This document shows, piece by piece, positions 1 through 7,579 of a stretch of DNA of 64,000 nt. Origin of the DNA: Sva-07 sp963716095 (GTDB lineage: Bacteria > Actinomycetota > Acidimicrobiia > Acidimicrobiales > Ilumatobacteraceae). Position numbers and translations under genes: made by a program. Each line of letters starts with the position of its first letter. Position 1 is the first letter of the stretch. Where the stretch lies: NCBI GenBank assembly GCA_963716095.1, contig CAVQSV010000005.1:124001-188000 (forward strand), read 5' to 3'. The notes below the pieces were generated by a model that had not been told where the DNA came from, searched no databases, and was given only the letters and a program-made list of their open reading frames with translations.

Positions 1-410
1 TCCCGAACGACGACCAGGGGTCGTGGATCGCGCTCGCCCTGTGGTTCGTCCTGTGCTCCAGCGACGGCATCGACGGCTGGATGGCCCGCCGCCACGGCAC
101 CACGTCGGCCGGTGCATTTCTCGACCCGCTCGCCGACAAGGTCCTCGTGCTCGGCGCGATGTTCACCCTCGTCAGTACCGGTGTCTTCTGGGCGGTGCCG
201 GTGATCATCATCGCCGCCCGTGAGTTCGTGATCAGCGTGTATCGGGTGCTCGTCGGTGGCAGGGGCATCAGCGTGCCGGCATCGAAACTCGGCAAGTACA
301 AGACGGTGGCCCAACAGTTCGCCGTTGCGTTTGCGCTCTTCCCGCCGACGGCGCTCGATGCCACGTGGCTGTGGAACGGGTTGCTCTGGATTGCTGTTGC
401 GCTGGCGTGA
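1..410 (+). CDS. pgsA: CDP-diacylglycerol--glycerol-3-phosphate 3-phosphatidyltransferase, 5' end outside window
   Basis: Makes phosphatidylglycerophosphate from CDP-diacylglycerol and glycerol-3-phosphate, the first committed step to phosphatidylglycerol and cardiolipin, in the cytoplasmic membrane. The reading frame is open from base 3 to the TGA at 408-410; only about 135 C-terminal residues are present. The CDP-alcohol phosphotransferase signature D-x2-DG-x2-AR-x8-G-x3-D-x3-D is fully visible (DGIDGWMARR, then GAFLDPLADK), followed by hydrophobic membrane segments. cinA starts 80 bases downstream on the same strand; pgsA-cinA is a common actinobacterial order. The motif fixes the superfamily; the exact substrate (glycerol-3-phosphate rather than another alcohol) rests on the cinA neighbour and the general sequence. 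Confidence 0.88.
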   Translation, partial: PNDDQGSWIALALWFVLCSSDGIDGWMARRHGTTSAGAFLDPLADKVLVLGAMFTLVSTGVFWAVPVIIIAAREFVISVYRVLVGGRGISVPASKLGKYKTVAQQFAVAFALFPPTALDATWLWNGLLWIAVALA

Positions 411-490
411 TCAGCGGAGCGCAGTACCTGTGGCGGGCCCGCCAGCTCTCAGCGGTTTCGTCGCCCGTCACTGTCGACCAGGTGGGCTGA

Positions 491-1744
491 GTGGCGCTGC
501 GCTGCGACGTGCTCGCGGTCGGCACCGAACTGCTGTTGGGTCAGATCATCGACTCGAACTCGGCGTGGATGGGTGGGGAACTGGCAGCGAACGGCATCGA
601 CTCGCTGGTGCAGGTCAAGGTGGGCGACAACGTCGGCCGTATCGAGACCCAGCTGCGCCGGCTGCTGGAGCGGGCAGATGCGGTGATCATGTGCGGCGGT
701 CTCGGCCCGACCCATGACGATCTCACCCGTGAGGCAATCGCTGCGGTGATGGGTGTCGACCTGGTGCTCGACGATGCCGTGGCCGACGTGATCCGCAAGA
801 TGTTCGAGTCTCGGGGTCGCCGCATGTCGGAGAACAACCTGCGTCAGGCGATGGTCCCGGTCGGCGCGACGATCATCCCGCAGACGCGAGGGACGGCACC
901 CGGACTGATCTGCCCGGTGTCGGTCGGTGGCGTCGACAAGGTCGTCTATGCCGTACCCGGGGTGCCCCATGAGATGTACGACATGATGGAGCGGGCGATC
1001 CTGCCGGACCTGCGACGACGCAGCGGTGAGGACTCGGTGATCCGAAGCCGGGTGTTGCGCACGTGGGGTGAGAGTGAGAGCGGCCTCAACGAGCGCCTCG
1101 ACGCCGTCATCGAGCAGCTCGAGGGGCCCGACACACCGACGCTGGCGTTCCTGGCGAGCGGCTGGGAGGGGCTCAAGGTGCGCCTCACGTCGAAGACGCC
1201 CACCGGCGCCGAGTGCGACGAACAACTCGATCACTGGGAGCAGATCGTTCGAGCCGAGCTCGGCGACCTGGTGTTCGGCACGAACGACGACACCATGGAA
1301 TCGGTGGTGCTCGACCTGTGTCGGTCCCGAGGGCTGACGTTGGCGACTGCCGAATCGGTGACCGGCGGTCTCGTCGGTGCCCGCCTCACTGCGATCCCTG
1401 GGGCGAGCACGGTCTTCCGCGGTGCCGTGGTCAGTTACGCCACCGAGGTCAAGCAGGAGCTCCTCGGCGTGGGGGAGGGGCCGGTCGTCAGCGAAGCGGC
1501 CGCCCGTCAGATGGCCCACGGCGTACGTGAGCGCCTCGGCGCCGACATCGGCCTCGCGCTCACCGGCGTCGCCGGCCCCGACGAACAGGACGGCCAACCC
1601 GTCGGCACGCTCTACGTGGGCATGGTCGGCCCCGGATTCGACGAGGTCCGCCACGCCCGCCTCCCCGGCCAACGCGAACAGATGCGCCAGTTCTCGGTGA
1701 TCACCTCGCTCGGCTTCCTGCGCTCCGAACTGGCCGCCCGCTAG
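491..1744 (+). CDS. cinA: CinA family protein (competence/damage-inducible; NMN deamidase)
   Basis: Two-domain CinA of 417 residues, the normal family length. The N-terminal molybdopterin-binding-like domain (about residues 1-170) has VGTELLLGQIIDSNS and GGLGPTHDDLTRE. The C-terminal domain (about 250-417) has TAESVTGG and GVAGPDEQDGQPVG, the signature of the nicotinamide mononucleotide deamidase domain that recycles pyridine nucleotides. It starts at GTG 491, where the conserved N-terminus begins. The 3' end runs 44 bases into the convergent gene on the other strand, so the two transcripts overlap tail to tail. Family assignment is secure. A role in competence is historical and cannot be read from the sequence. 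Confidence 0.93.
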   Translation: MALRCDVLAVGTELLLGQIIDSNSAWMGGELAANGIDSLVQVKVGDNVGRIETQLRRLLERADAVIMCGGLGPTHDDLTREAIAAVMGVDLVLDDAVADVIRKMFESRGRRMSENNLRQAMVPVGATIIPQTRGTAPGLICPVSVGGVDKVVYAVPGVPHEMYDMMERAILPDLRRRSGEDSVIRSRVLRTWGESESGLNERLDAVIEQLEGPDTPTLAFLASGWEGLKVRLTSKTPTGAECDEQLDHWEQIVRAELGDLVFGTNDDTMESVVLDLCRSRGLTLATAESVTGGLVGARLTAIPGASTVFRGAVVSYATEVKQELLGVGEGPVVSEAAARQMAHGVRERLGADIGLALTGVAGPDEQDGQPVGTLYVGMVGPGFDEVRHARLPGQREQMRQFSVITSLGFLRSELAAR

Positions 1745-2201
1745 GGACGTCGCCGCGCCGACAACCGTTCAGCGAGCGCGACTGCGGAGGAAACTCCGTG
1801 AAGTCGCTGGCGAACAGGACGTTTGCCGTCTGACCGTTCTTCGGTGGCGTGAGGCGGAGCGACACCGACGCAGCGAAGTCCCGTGGGTCGAGGTAGTAGC
1901 AGCGTCGGGTCTCCGGCGAGTAGATCGCAAGGACGTCGATTTCATCCCGTTCGATCGGTCTTGCGTGCACTCCGTTGCGGTCCGACCAGACGCTGCGAAA
2001 GTGCACTGGAAGTACCCCCCGGCTGGTCGCACGGTATTTCACCTGGACGCGGGAGAACACACCGTCCTGGTAGGCGACGAGGTCGAACGGAGCATGTTCG
2101 GTGAGAGGCAGCAGCACCATCGCTCCGCGCTCGGCCAGGTCGGCGTGGACCTGAGCTGTCGCTATGTCGCCCTTGTCCTTGGTGTGATGACGAACCGGCA
2201 C
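1701..2201 (-). CDS. PD-(D/E)XK endonuclease-like protein, orphan
   Basis: 166-residue protein resembling the small PD-(D/E)XK endonuclease family related to group I intron-encoded and archaeal resolvase-like nucleases. The core is visible: an early KGDIATAQ helix with an acidic residue, then FDLVAYQDG followed by RVQVKYR, matching the D-x(n)-Q/E-x-K nuclease core in order and spacing. A later segment (about 85-115) has DVLAIYSPETRRCYYLDP, typical of the same family. It stands alone, with no methylase or specificity subunit next to it, and lies just upstream of tRNA-Arg on the opposite strand. Its last 15 codons overlap the end of cinA and look non-conserved. Function is unknown; it could be a housekeeping nuclease or a leftover from a mobile element. 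Confidence 0.7.
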   Translation of the reverse strand: MPVRHHTKDKGDIATAQVHADLAERGAMVLLPLTEHAPFDLVAYQDGVFSRVQVKYRATSRGVLPVHFRSVWSDRNGVHARPIERDEIDVLAIYSPETRRCYYLDPRDFAASVSLRLTPPKNGQTANVLFASDFTEFPPQSRSLNGCRRGDVPSGRPVRSAGSRAR

Positions 2202-2262
2202 AGCAACAGAATACCCATCTGTTGCTGTGCCGGCGGTGCGAGACGGTAGTTTCAGTGTTCAG

Positions 2263-2336
2263 GCCCCTGTAGCTCAGCTGGACAGAGCAAGTCCCTTCTA
2301 ATGACAAGGTCGCAGGTTCGAATCCTGCCGGGGGCG
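2263..2336 (+). tRNA. tRNA-Arg (anticodon TCT)
   Basis: Cloverleaf of 74 bases: acceptor GCCCCTG pairs with CGGGGGC, D stem GCTC/GAGC, T arm GCAGG-TTCGAAT-CCTGC, and anticodon loop CTTCTAA with TCT at 2297-2299. No CCA is encoded. The anticodon stem is weak: AGTCC against TGACA gives only three pairs, with mismatches at positions 27-43 and 31-39. It sits between a reverse-strand nuclease-like gene and carD. Confidence 0.88.
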
Positions 2337-2407
2337 CTGTAGTGTGCAACACCGCTGCGTCGACCCGAGTCGTCCGCGGCCCCACCCCCGATCAGGCGAG
2401 GTTCTGC

Positions 2408-2932
2408 GTGAAGTTCAAGAAGGGCGAAACCGTCATCTACCCCCAGCACGGCGCATGCGTCGTGCAAGGGACCAAGAAGATGGAGTTCTTCGGCGAGAAG
2501 CAGGAGTACTTGATCCTGAAGACCGTCATCAACGAGATGACCCTCAAGGTGCCGATCTCGAGCACCGACGACGTCGGTGTTCGCCCGCCCGTGTCGGCCG
2601 ACGAACTCGAGGACTTGGTGTCCGTGCTGGCAAAGCCAGATCCCCGCGTGCCCTCCAACTGGAGCCGCCGGTTCAAGAACCACCAGGAGAAGCTCAAGAG
2701 CGGCGACGTCTACCAGGTTGCCGAAGTGGTCCGAAACCTCGCTGCTCGCAACCGCGACGCGTCGCTGTCGGCTGCCGAGCGCACGATGTACGAGCGGGCG
2801 CGGGTGAACCTGATCTCCGAGATCTCACCGGCGCTCAAGGTGTCGGCCGAGGACGCTGAGGCCTACCTCGACGACGCGCTCGCCAAGGGCGTACTCAAGG
2901 CCCCGCCGGCGGAACCCAAGAAGAAGAAGTAG
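2408..2932 (+). CDS. carD: CarD family transcriptional regulator
   Basis: CarD/CdnL-type global regulator, 174 residues. It binds the RNA polymerase beta subunit and stabilises the open promoter complex, especially at rRNA promoters. The N-terminal RNAP-interacting Tudor-like domain starts with KFKKGETVIYPQHGA, and the C-terminal helical domain carries NWSRRFK, which includes the tryptophan that wedges into the -10 upstream edge in mycobacterial CarD. The C-terminus is lysine-rich (PKKKK). I chose GTG 2408 because the conserved N-terminus starts there; the open frame extends upstream to 2342 but that part overlaps nothing conserved. It is convergent with the EEP-family gene, separated by a small GTCAGAC-like palindrome. 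Confidence 0.93.
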   Translation: MKFKKGETVIYPQHGACVVQGTKKMEFFGEKQEYLILKTVINEMTLKVPISSTDDVGVRPPVSADELEDLVSVLAKPDPRVPSNWSRRFKNHQEKLKSGDVYQVAEVVRNLAARNRDASLSAAERTMYERARVNLISEISPALKVSAEDAEAYLDDALAKGVLKAPPAEPKKKK

Positions 2933-2941
2933 CGCTCACAT

Positions 2942-2958
2942 CAGGGGGCAGACCCCTG
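2942..2958. terminator. Short palindrome between convergent genes (family D copy)
   Basis: CAGGGGGC-A-GACCCCTG: an 8-bp stem with one mismatch around a central A, 10 bases after the carD stop and 10 before the stop of the convergent EEP gene. It has the same central (G/T)CAGAC layout as the longer palindromes at 4606, 10524, 55091 and 62828. Probable bidirectional transcription end; no T tract. Confidence 0.5.
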
Positions 2959-2967
2959 CTGTCACGC

Positions 2968-3699
2968 TCAGAGGGCGAATCGGACGGTCACCGGCAGGTG
3001 ATCGCTGATCGCCGCCCAGTCCGCACCTCCGGCGGGCACCGACGCGTCGACGTCGGTGGCGTGTGCCGGCAGCAACACGTGATCGAGCAGCTGCGTCGGA
3101 GCCTCGGACGGGTTGCTCATGTTCGGCACCACGTGCTCCGTTCCCGGGAGCGCTTCGATGATCGTCGGGTCGTCGGCGTCGTTGAAGTCGCCCGCCACCA
3201 CCGGTGGTGGATCGTCTCCGATGTTCGCAACCAGCTCGCTCACCCGAGCAGCTTCGGCACGACGTGACGCAGCGTCCTGATGCGGCGACAGGTGCAGGTT
3301 GTAGACCATCAGCATCGAGCGGTCGGCACGACCGACCAACCCCCACTGGGCGATCCGGCGCTGCCAGCTCCGCATCGGCTGGCCATCGGACACCTCGGTG
3401 TGACCCACGGCATCGAGCAGGTGCGGCGTCATGATCGCCATGCCCTCCGACCTCCACCACATCAGTTTCGTGTACGGCGAATGCTTGAGCACCCACGAGT
3501 ACCTCATCTGCAGTGCGGCCGCCAGCGCTGCGGCCTGCCCCTTGCGGATCTCCTGCAGCGCGACGATGTCGGGCTCCTCGTCGCGGATGGCAACGGCGAC
3601 GGCGTCGACGTCGGGCCGTGCCGAACCGTGCACGTTCCACGTCAGTACGGTCCACCGTTGTTGCGGGGGCGGCGTTGCGGCCGGCGAATCCGACGTCAT
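2968..3699 (-). CDS. Endonuclease/exonuclease/phosphatase (EEP) family protein
   Basis: 243-residue member of the DNase I-like EEP superfamily of metal-dependent phosphodiesterases. Motifs in order: LTWNVHG near the N-terminus (metal/phosphate-binding Asn), IVALQEIR (catalytic Glu), VYNLHLSP, VVAGDFND (Asp-Phe-Asn active site) and the terminal ISDHLPV (catalytic Asp-His). All active-site residues expected of the family are present, so it should be active. There is no obvious signal peptide, so it is probably cytoplasmic. Start at ATG 3699, 41 bases from the divergent dehydrogenase start; an in-frame upstream extension exists but would overlap that gene. The substrate (DNA, inositol phosphates, phospholipid) cannot be read from the sequence. 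Confidence 0.85.
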   Translation of the reverse strand: MTSDSPAATPPPQQRWTVLTWNVHGSARPDVDAVAVAIRDEEPDIVALQEIRKGQAAALAAALQMRYSWVLKHSPYTKLMWWRSEGMAIMTPHLLDAVGHTEVSDGQPMRSWQRRIAQWGLVGRADRSMLMVYNLHLSPHQDAASRRAEAARVSELVANIGDDPPPVVAGDFNDADDPTIIEALPGTEHVVPNMSNPSEAPTQLLDHVLLPAHATDVDASVPAGGADWAAISDHLPVTVRFAL

Positions 3700-3740
3700 G
3701 TCGCCGAGTGTCGCAGGTCGCCGTGCCAGACTCGGCGACC

Positions 3741-4607
3741 ATGACAACGATTGCGTTCCTCGGCCTCGGCGTGATGGGTGCTCCCATGGCCCGCCATCTC
3801 CGCAAGGCGGGCAACCAGATGGTCGTCTACAACCGAACGGCGTCGAAGGCGCTGGCATGGGTCGCGCTCAACGGCAACCAGGCGGCTCCGACCCCGGCAG
3901 AGGCGGCCGATGGTGCCGACATCGTGGCGATGTGTGTCGGCAACGACGATGATGTCCGCGAAGTTGCGCTCGGCCCGAACGGCGCCCTCGATTCGATGGC
4001 GCCAGGAACGATTCTCATCGATCACACCACTGCGTCGGCCGGCGTGGCTCGGGAGCTGGCAGCGGCGTGCGCCGAGCGAGGGGTCGGATTCGTCGATGCC
4101 CCGGTGTCCGGGGGGCAGGCCGGTGCCGAGAACGGCCAGCTCACCGTCATGTGCGGGTGCGACGACGCCGAGGTGTTCGAACGGGCGAAGATCGCCATCG
4201 ATGCCTACGCAACGTCGTGTGTTCAGCTCGGCCCGGCGGGTGCGGGCCAGCTCACCAAGATGGTCAACCAGATCTGCATCGCCGGACTCGTTCAGGGTCT
4301 CGCAGAGGGTGTCAACTTCGCGAAACTCGCCGGGCTCGACGTCGATCAGGTCGTCGACGTGATCGGCAAGGGCGCTGCGCAGAGCTGGCAGATGGACAAC
4401 CGGGCGCGCACGATGGCCGCCGACGAGTTCGACTTCGGCTTCGCGGTCGAATGGATGCGCAAGGACCTCGGGATCGTCCTCGACGAAGCCGACCGCAACG
4501 GCGCGCGACTTCCGGTCACGGCGCTCGTCGACCAGTTCTACAAAGACGTCGTCGCCCGTGGCGGCGAGCGCTGGGACACGAGCAGCCTCATCCGTCTGCT
4601 CTCCTGA
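3741..4607 (+). CDS. NAD(P)-dependent beta-hydroxyacid dehydrogenase (3-hydroxyisobutyrate dehydrogenase-like)
   Basis: 288 residues, the usual length for the 3-hydroxyisobutyrate / tartronate-semialdehyde reductase family. The N-terminal Rossmann motif is FLGLGVMGAPMARHL. The substrate-binding signature is DAPVSGGQAGAENGQ at about residue 120, and the catalytic lysine lies in GAGQLTKMVNQ. It oxidises a beta-hydroxyacid to the semialdehyde or does the reverse. No valine-degradation or glyoxylate gene lies next to it, so the substrate is open. It is divergent from the EEP gene and convergent with the F420-type oxidoreductase; its stop codon abuts a perfect 18-bp palindrome. Confidence 0.87.
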   Translation: MTTIAFLGLGVMGAPMARHLRKAGNQMVVYNRTASKALAWVALNGNQAAPTPAEAADGADIVAMCVGNDDDVREVALGPNGALDSMAPGTILIDHTTASAGVARELAAACAERGVGFVDAPVSGGQAGAENGQLTVMCGCDDAEVFERAKIAIDAYATSCVQLGPAGAGQLTKMVNQICIAGLVQGLAEGVNFAKLAGLDVDQVVDVIGKGAAQSWQMDNRARTMAADEFDFGFAVEWMRKDLGIVLDEADRNGARLPVTALVDQFYKDVVARGGERWDTSSLIRLLS

Positions 4608-4642
4608 TGTGACGTTTGGTGTCAGACACCAAACGTCACATC
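4606..4642. terminator. Perfect 18-bp palindrome between convergent genes (family D copy)
   Basis: GATGTGACGTTTGGTGTC, then a single A, then its exact reverse complement. It fills the whole gap between the TGA at 4605-4607 and the reverse-strand stop at 4643-4645. Its position and long stem suggest a two-way transcription terminator. There is no T tract, so it is not a classical intrinsic terminator. A close relative lies at 55091-55129. Confidence 0.7.
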
Positions 4643-5554
4643 TCACGCGAAGTTGGCGGCGATCTCGGTGCGGAACTCGTCGTACTTGGCGAGTCGTTCG
4701 TCGGGTGTCGAGCCGAGGGTGAAGTCGGGCACGATCAGTTCGTCGAAGCCGAGCTCGGCGTAGCGGCCGATCTCGTCGACGAGCTGCTCGTTCGATCCGA
4801 TGATCGATCGTTCGCCCATGTCGCCGCCTCTGATGTTCTCGGCGAGCTCGGCGTTGTCGGTCATGAACACCAGGGCCTGTGTCGACTTCCACAGTGTCGC
4901 CGGATCGCGCTCGACCTGTTCGCACGCGGTGTGGAGCTTCTCGAGGGCTCCGCCGGCCATGTCGGGTGCACCCCAGGTGTTCCACTCGTCGGCGTGACGA
5001 GCGGTGATGCGCAGCATGCGCGGGCTGCCGGTGCCGACCAGGATCGGCAGCGGAGACTGGACCGGCTTCGGGTTCGCCGGCGCGTCGGTGATGTCGTAGA
5101 AGTCGCCGTGGAAGTCGGTGCGGTCCTCGTTGAGCAGCGACCGGATCACCTGGATCGCCTCCTCGAAACGGCTGACCCTCGCACCGGGGGCCTCGAGGTC
5201 GATGCCGTACGCCTGGTGTTCGTTGATCTGCCATCCCGCACCGATGCCGAGCACGAGTCGTCCGTCGGAGATGTGATCGATCGTGGCCGCTCGATTGGCG
5301 AGCACAGCGGGGTGATGGACCGAGGTTGGAGCGACCAGCGACCCGATACGGAGGCGGTCGGTGACCGCAGCGATCGCCGGCAGCATCGACCAGCATTCGT
5401 GGACGTTGCCGGGCAGCACGTCCTCGCTGCCCGAGTTCGGCATGTAGTGGTCGGCGTACCAGAGGCAGTGCCAGCCGTCGCGGTCGGCCGCACGAGCGAG
5501 GTCGAGGACTTCGGCGGGTGGGCGTTCGGGGTTCGGCCAGATCGAGAACTTCAT
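4643..5554 (-). CDS. LLM class F420-dependent oxidoreductase
   Basis: 303-residue luciferase-like monooxygenase-fold protein, most like actinobacterial F420-dependent oxidoreductases. It has a TIM-barrel core with WYADHYMP near residue 35, GVLTIGSL-type segments (here RLRIGSLVAP), ATIDHISDGRLVLGIGAGW at about 90-110, and PILVGTGSP followed by DEWNTWG. These are typical flavin/F420-binding parts of the family. There are no partner flavin reductase or F420 biosynthesis genes in the window. Substrate unknown. It ends at a long palindrome shared with the convergent dehydrogenase. Confidence 0.87.
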   Translation of the reverse strand: MKFSIWPNPERPPAEVLDLARAADRDGWHCLWYADHYMPNSGSEDVLPGNVHECWSMLPAIAAVTDRLRIGSLVAPTSVHHPAVLANRAATIDHISDGRLVLGIGAGWQINEHQAYGIDLEAPGARVSRFEEAIQVIRSLLNEDRTDFHGDFYDITDAPANPKPVQSPLPILVGTGSPRMLRITARHADEWNTWGAPDMAGGALEKLHTACEQVERDPATLWKSTQALVFMTDNAELAENIRGGDMGERSIIGSNEQLVDEIGRYAELGFDELIVPDFTLGSTPDERLAKYDEFRTEIAANFA

Positions 5555-5580
5555 GAACGTCGACCGTAACCTCTGGCCTG

Positions 5581-6337
5581 ATGTCGAGCGACGCCGAGTC
5601 CGCCGCGGTGCCAGCGGATCATGAGTTGTGGGAGGCGCACGCGGACTGGTGGATCGAGGGATTCACCGAGGGCGCCGACCCGGAGTACGTCGAACAGATC
5701 CTGCCGCTCGCGGCGGCGGAACTCGATGGCTTCGGTCGGGTGCTCGATCTCGGCTGCGGTGACGGGCAGATCAGCCGGCTGCTGGCCGGGCTGGGCGCCC
5801 GGGTCGTCGGCGTCGACCCGACGTGGAACCAGATCCGGGTGGCCCACGAGCGCGGCGGGGGAGCGGCCTACGCTCGATCCGGGGCTGCGGCGCTGCCGTT
5901 CGCCGGACGGATCGTTCGATGCGGTGGTGGCGTGCCTCGTCTTCGAACACATCGACGACCTCGACGATGCGATCGCCGAGGTGGCCAGGGTGCTGCGGCC
6001 GGGCGGGCAGTTCAGCTTCTTCCTCAACCATCCGCTGCTGCAGACACCGGGAAGTGGATGGATCGACGATCACACCGTGGATCCACCCGAGCAGTACTGG
6101 CGCATCGGGCCGTATCTCATCGAGCAGGACTCTGTCGAGCAGGTGGAGCTGGGCGTGTTCATCCGGTTCGTTCACCGCCCGCTGTCGCGCTACCTCAACT
6201 CGCTCGCCGAACACGGGCTGCTCCTCGAGCGCATGGTCGAGCCTGCGCCTCCCGACGGATTCCTCGACCGAGCGTTCGAGTACGCCGAGGCATCGGCCAT
6301 CCCCCGTCTGCTGTATCTCCGCCTCCGCCGAGCCTGA
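5581..6337 (+). CDS. Class I SAM-dependent methyltransferase, one frameshift
   Basis: Reads as one methyltransferase of about 252 residues split by a single extra base near 5905 (GCCGGACGG where GCCGACGG restores the frame). Before the break: LDLGCGDGQISRLLAG (SAM-binding motif I) and VVGVDPT. After it: DGSFDAVVACLVFEHIDD, ARVLRPGGQF and the C-terminal helices. Both halves fit the Methyltransf_11 pattern with nothing missing, so a base-call error is likelier than decay. It starts at ATG 5581, 26 bases from the divergent F420-type gene. Substrate unknown. The 3' end is followed by two copies of a 42-bp inverted repeat. Confidence 0.72.
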
Positions 6338-6365
6338 CCGGACCCCACCCGAGCGACGTGGGCGA

Positions 6366-6407
6366 GCGATGAGCGACGTGGCCGTATCCGGTCCGTTCGC
6401 TCATCGC
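6366..6407. repeat. Family B inverted repeat, copy 1
   Basis: 42-bp element with arms GCGATGAGCGA / TCGCTCATCGC and an inner GGCCG/CGGTC pairing. Intergenic, after the methyltransferase and before rapZ. It is repeated 63 bases downstream and again at 53321. Confidence 0.8.
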
Positions 6408-6428
6408 CGACGTGGGATGTGTGCACGA

Positions 6429-6470
6429 GCGATGAGCGAAGTGGCCGTATCTGGTCTGTTCGCTCATCGC
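6429..6470. repeat. Family B inverted repeat, copy 2
   Basis: 42-bp element with 12-bp perfect arms GCGATGAGCGAA / TTCGCTCATCGC; the interior is nearly the same as in copy 1 (GTGGCCGTAT). It ends 29 bases before the rapZ start, so it could also act in the rapZ leader. Confidence 0.82.
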
Positions 6471-6499
6471 CGCAGGGCTGATCGGTAGGGTGGGGCGCC

Positions 6500-7345
6500 G
6501 TGGCCGACATCGTGCTGATCACCGGATTGTCGGGAGCCGGTCGGTCGGCGGTGGCCGACGTGCTCGAAGACCTCGGCTGGTTCGTGGTCGACAACCTGCC
6601 GACGACACTGATCGGCACCATCGTGGAACTCGCCGCGAAGCCGACCTCCGACATCGACCGCCTGGCGCTCGTCGCCGGCCGCCAGCACACCGAGGTGCTC
6701 AGCAAAGTCGGCGAACTGCGTGCGGTCGGCCACGACGTACGGACGGTCTTTCTCGATGCGTCGACCCCGGAGCTGGTTCGGCGCTACGACGCCACTCGCC
6801 GTCGTCATCCGTTGGCCGACGACGCGGATGGTCTCGTCGAGTCGATCGAACTCGAACGTTCGTTGCTGGCACCGGTTCGCGACGCTGCCGACCTCGTCAT
6901 CGACACCAGCGACCTCAACGTGCATCAGCTCAAAGAGCGCATCGACCACGCCTTCGACGCTCCGACGGGTTCGCGTCTCCAGGTGGCGGTCGAGAGTTTC
7001 GGATTCAAGTACGGGCTGCCGCTCGACGCCGACATCGTGATGGACGTCCGATTCCTGCCCAACCCACACTGGGACGACGTGCTGCGGCCGCTGACCGGAC
7101 ACGATCCCAAGGTGCGCGACTACGTGCTCGAAACCGCCGTCGGGTCGAACTTCGTCGACCAGTTCGACGAGCTGCTCGGCACCCTGCTCCCGCAGTACCA
7201 GGCCGAAGGCCGCAGCTACCTCACGGTGGCGATCGGTTGCACCGGCGGACGGCACCGTTCGGTGGCCGTCTCCGAGGAACTCGCATCGCGACTGCGCGGC
7301 CGTGGGGTTGCCGTCACCGCAGCGCACCGCGACCTCTCTCGCTGA
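6500..7345 (+). CDS. rapZ: RapZ/YvcJ family RNase adapter, nucleotide-binding protein
   Basis: 281 residues, full length for the family. The Walker A motif ITGLSGAGRSAV at the N-terminus binds ATP/GTP; FVVDNLP follows at about residue 32, and the C-terminal domain has AIGCTGGRHRSVAVSEEL, the diagnostic RapZ motif. In E. coli RapZ guides GlmZ sRNA to RNase E and senses glucosamine-6-phosphate; in Gram-positives the role is less clear. GTG start at 6500. In most actinobacteria rapZ is followed by yvcK and whiA and then gap. Here gap is the next gene, with two 52-bp repeats between them. Confidence 0.93.
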   Translation: MADIVLITGLSGAGRSAVADVLEDLGWFVVDNLPTTLIGTIVELAAKPTSDIDRLALVAGRQHTEVLSKVGELRAVGHDVRTVFLDASTPELVRRYDATRRRHPLADDADGLVESIELERSLLAPVRDAADLVIDTSDLNVHQLKERIDHAFDAPTGSRLQVAVESFGFKYGLPLDADIVMDVRFLPNPHWDDVLRPLTGHDPKVRDYVLETAVGSNFVDQFDELLGTLLPQYQAEGRSYLTVAIGCTGGRHRSVAVSEELASRLRGRGVAVTAAHRDLSR

Positions 7346-7370
7346 ACCCGACGCATCACCCCCTCACCCT

Positions 7371-7422
7371 CGTTTGCGTTGCAGTTCGGCCGGCCCGTCC
7401 CATCCGTTCTGTCACGCAAACG
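7371..7422. repeat. Family C inverted repeat, copy 1
   Basis: 52-bp element with terminal arms CGTTTGCGT / ACGCAAACG and an inner CAG-TT-CGG / CCG-TT-CTG pairing. It lies 25 bases after the rapZ stop and is repeated 20 bases further on. Confidence 0.8.
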
Positions 7423-7442
7423 TGGTTGCCGGGTTCCACCCA

Positions 7443-7494
7443 CGTTTGCGTTGCAGTTCGGCCGGCCCGCCCCATCCGTTCTGTCACGCAAACG
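7443..7494. repeat. Family C inverted repeat, copy 2
   Basis: Second copy, differing from the first by one base in the loop (CCCGCCCC versus CCCGTCCC). Both lie in the rapZ-gap gap in the same orientation, 72 bases apart start to start. Confidence 0.8.
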
Positions 7495-7579
7495 TCGTAT
7501 TGGTGAGCGGGCCTGAGCCACGAACTACAGTCGGTGGTGAACATCGACGTTCCCCCACGCCTGAGGAGGCATCACCAAC

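Noticed and set aside
449..1672. 407-residue open frame opposite cinA
   Set aside because: Antisense shadow of a well-conserved gene; His/Asp/Arg-rich composition typical of such shadows.
2342..2407. Longer CarD with a start right after tRNA-Arg
   Set aside because: The extra 22 residues are not CarD-like, and the family N-terminus begins at GTG 2408.
4606..4642. Classical Rho-independent terminator
   Set aside because: Long stem but no T tract on either strand.
3696..5396. 566-residue reverse-strand open frame
   Set aside because: Overlaps the hydroxyacid dehydrogenase and the F420-type oxidoreductase in the wrong frame; no family features.
6366..6470. Tandem repeats as a CRISPR array
   Set aside because: Only two units, each a self-complementary 42-mer, with a 21-base gap and no cas genes.
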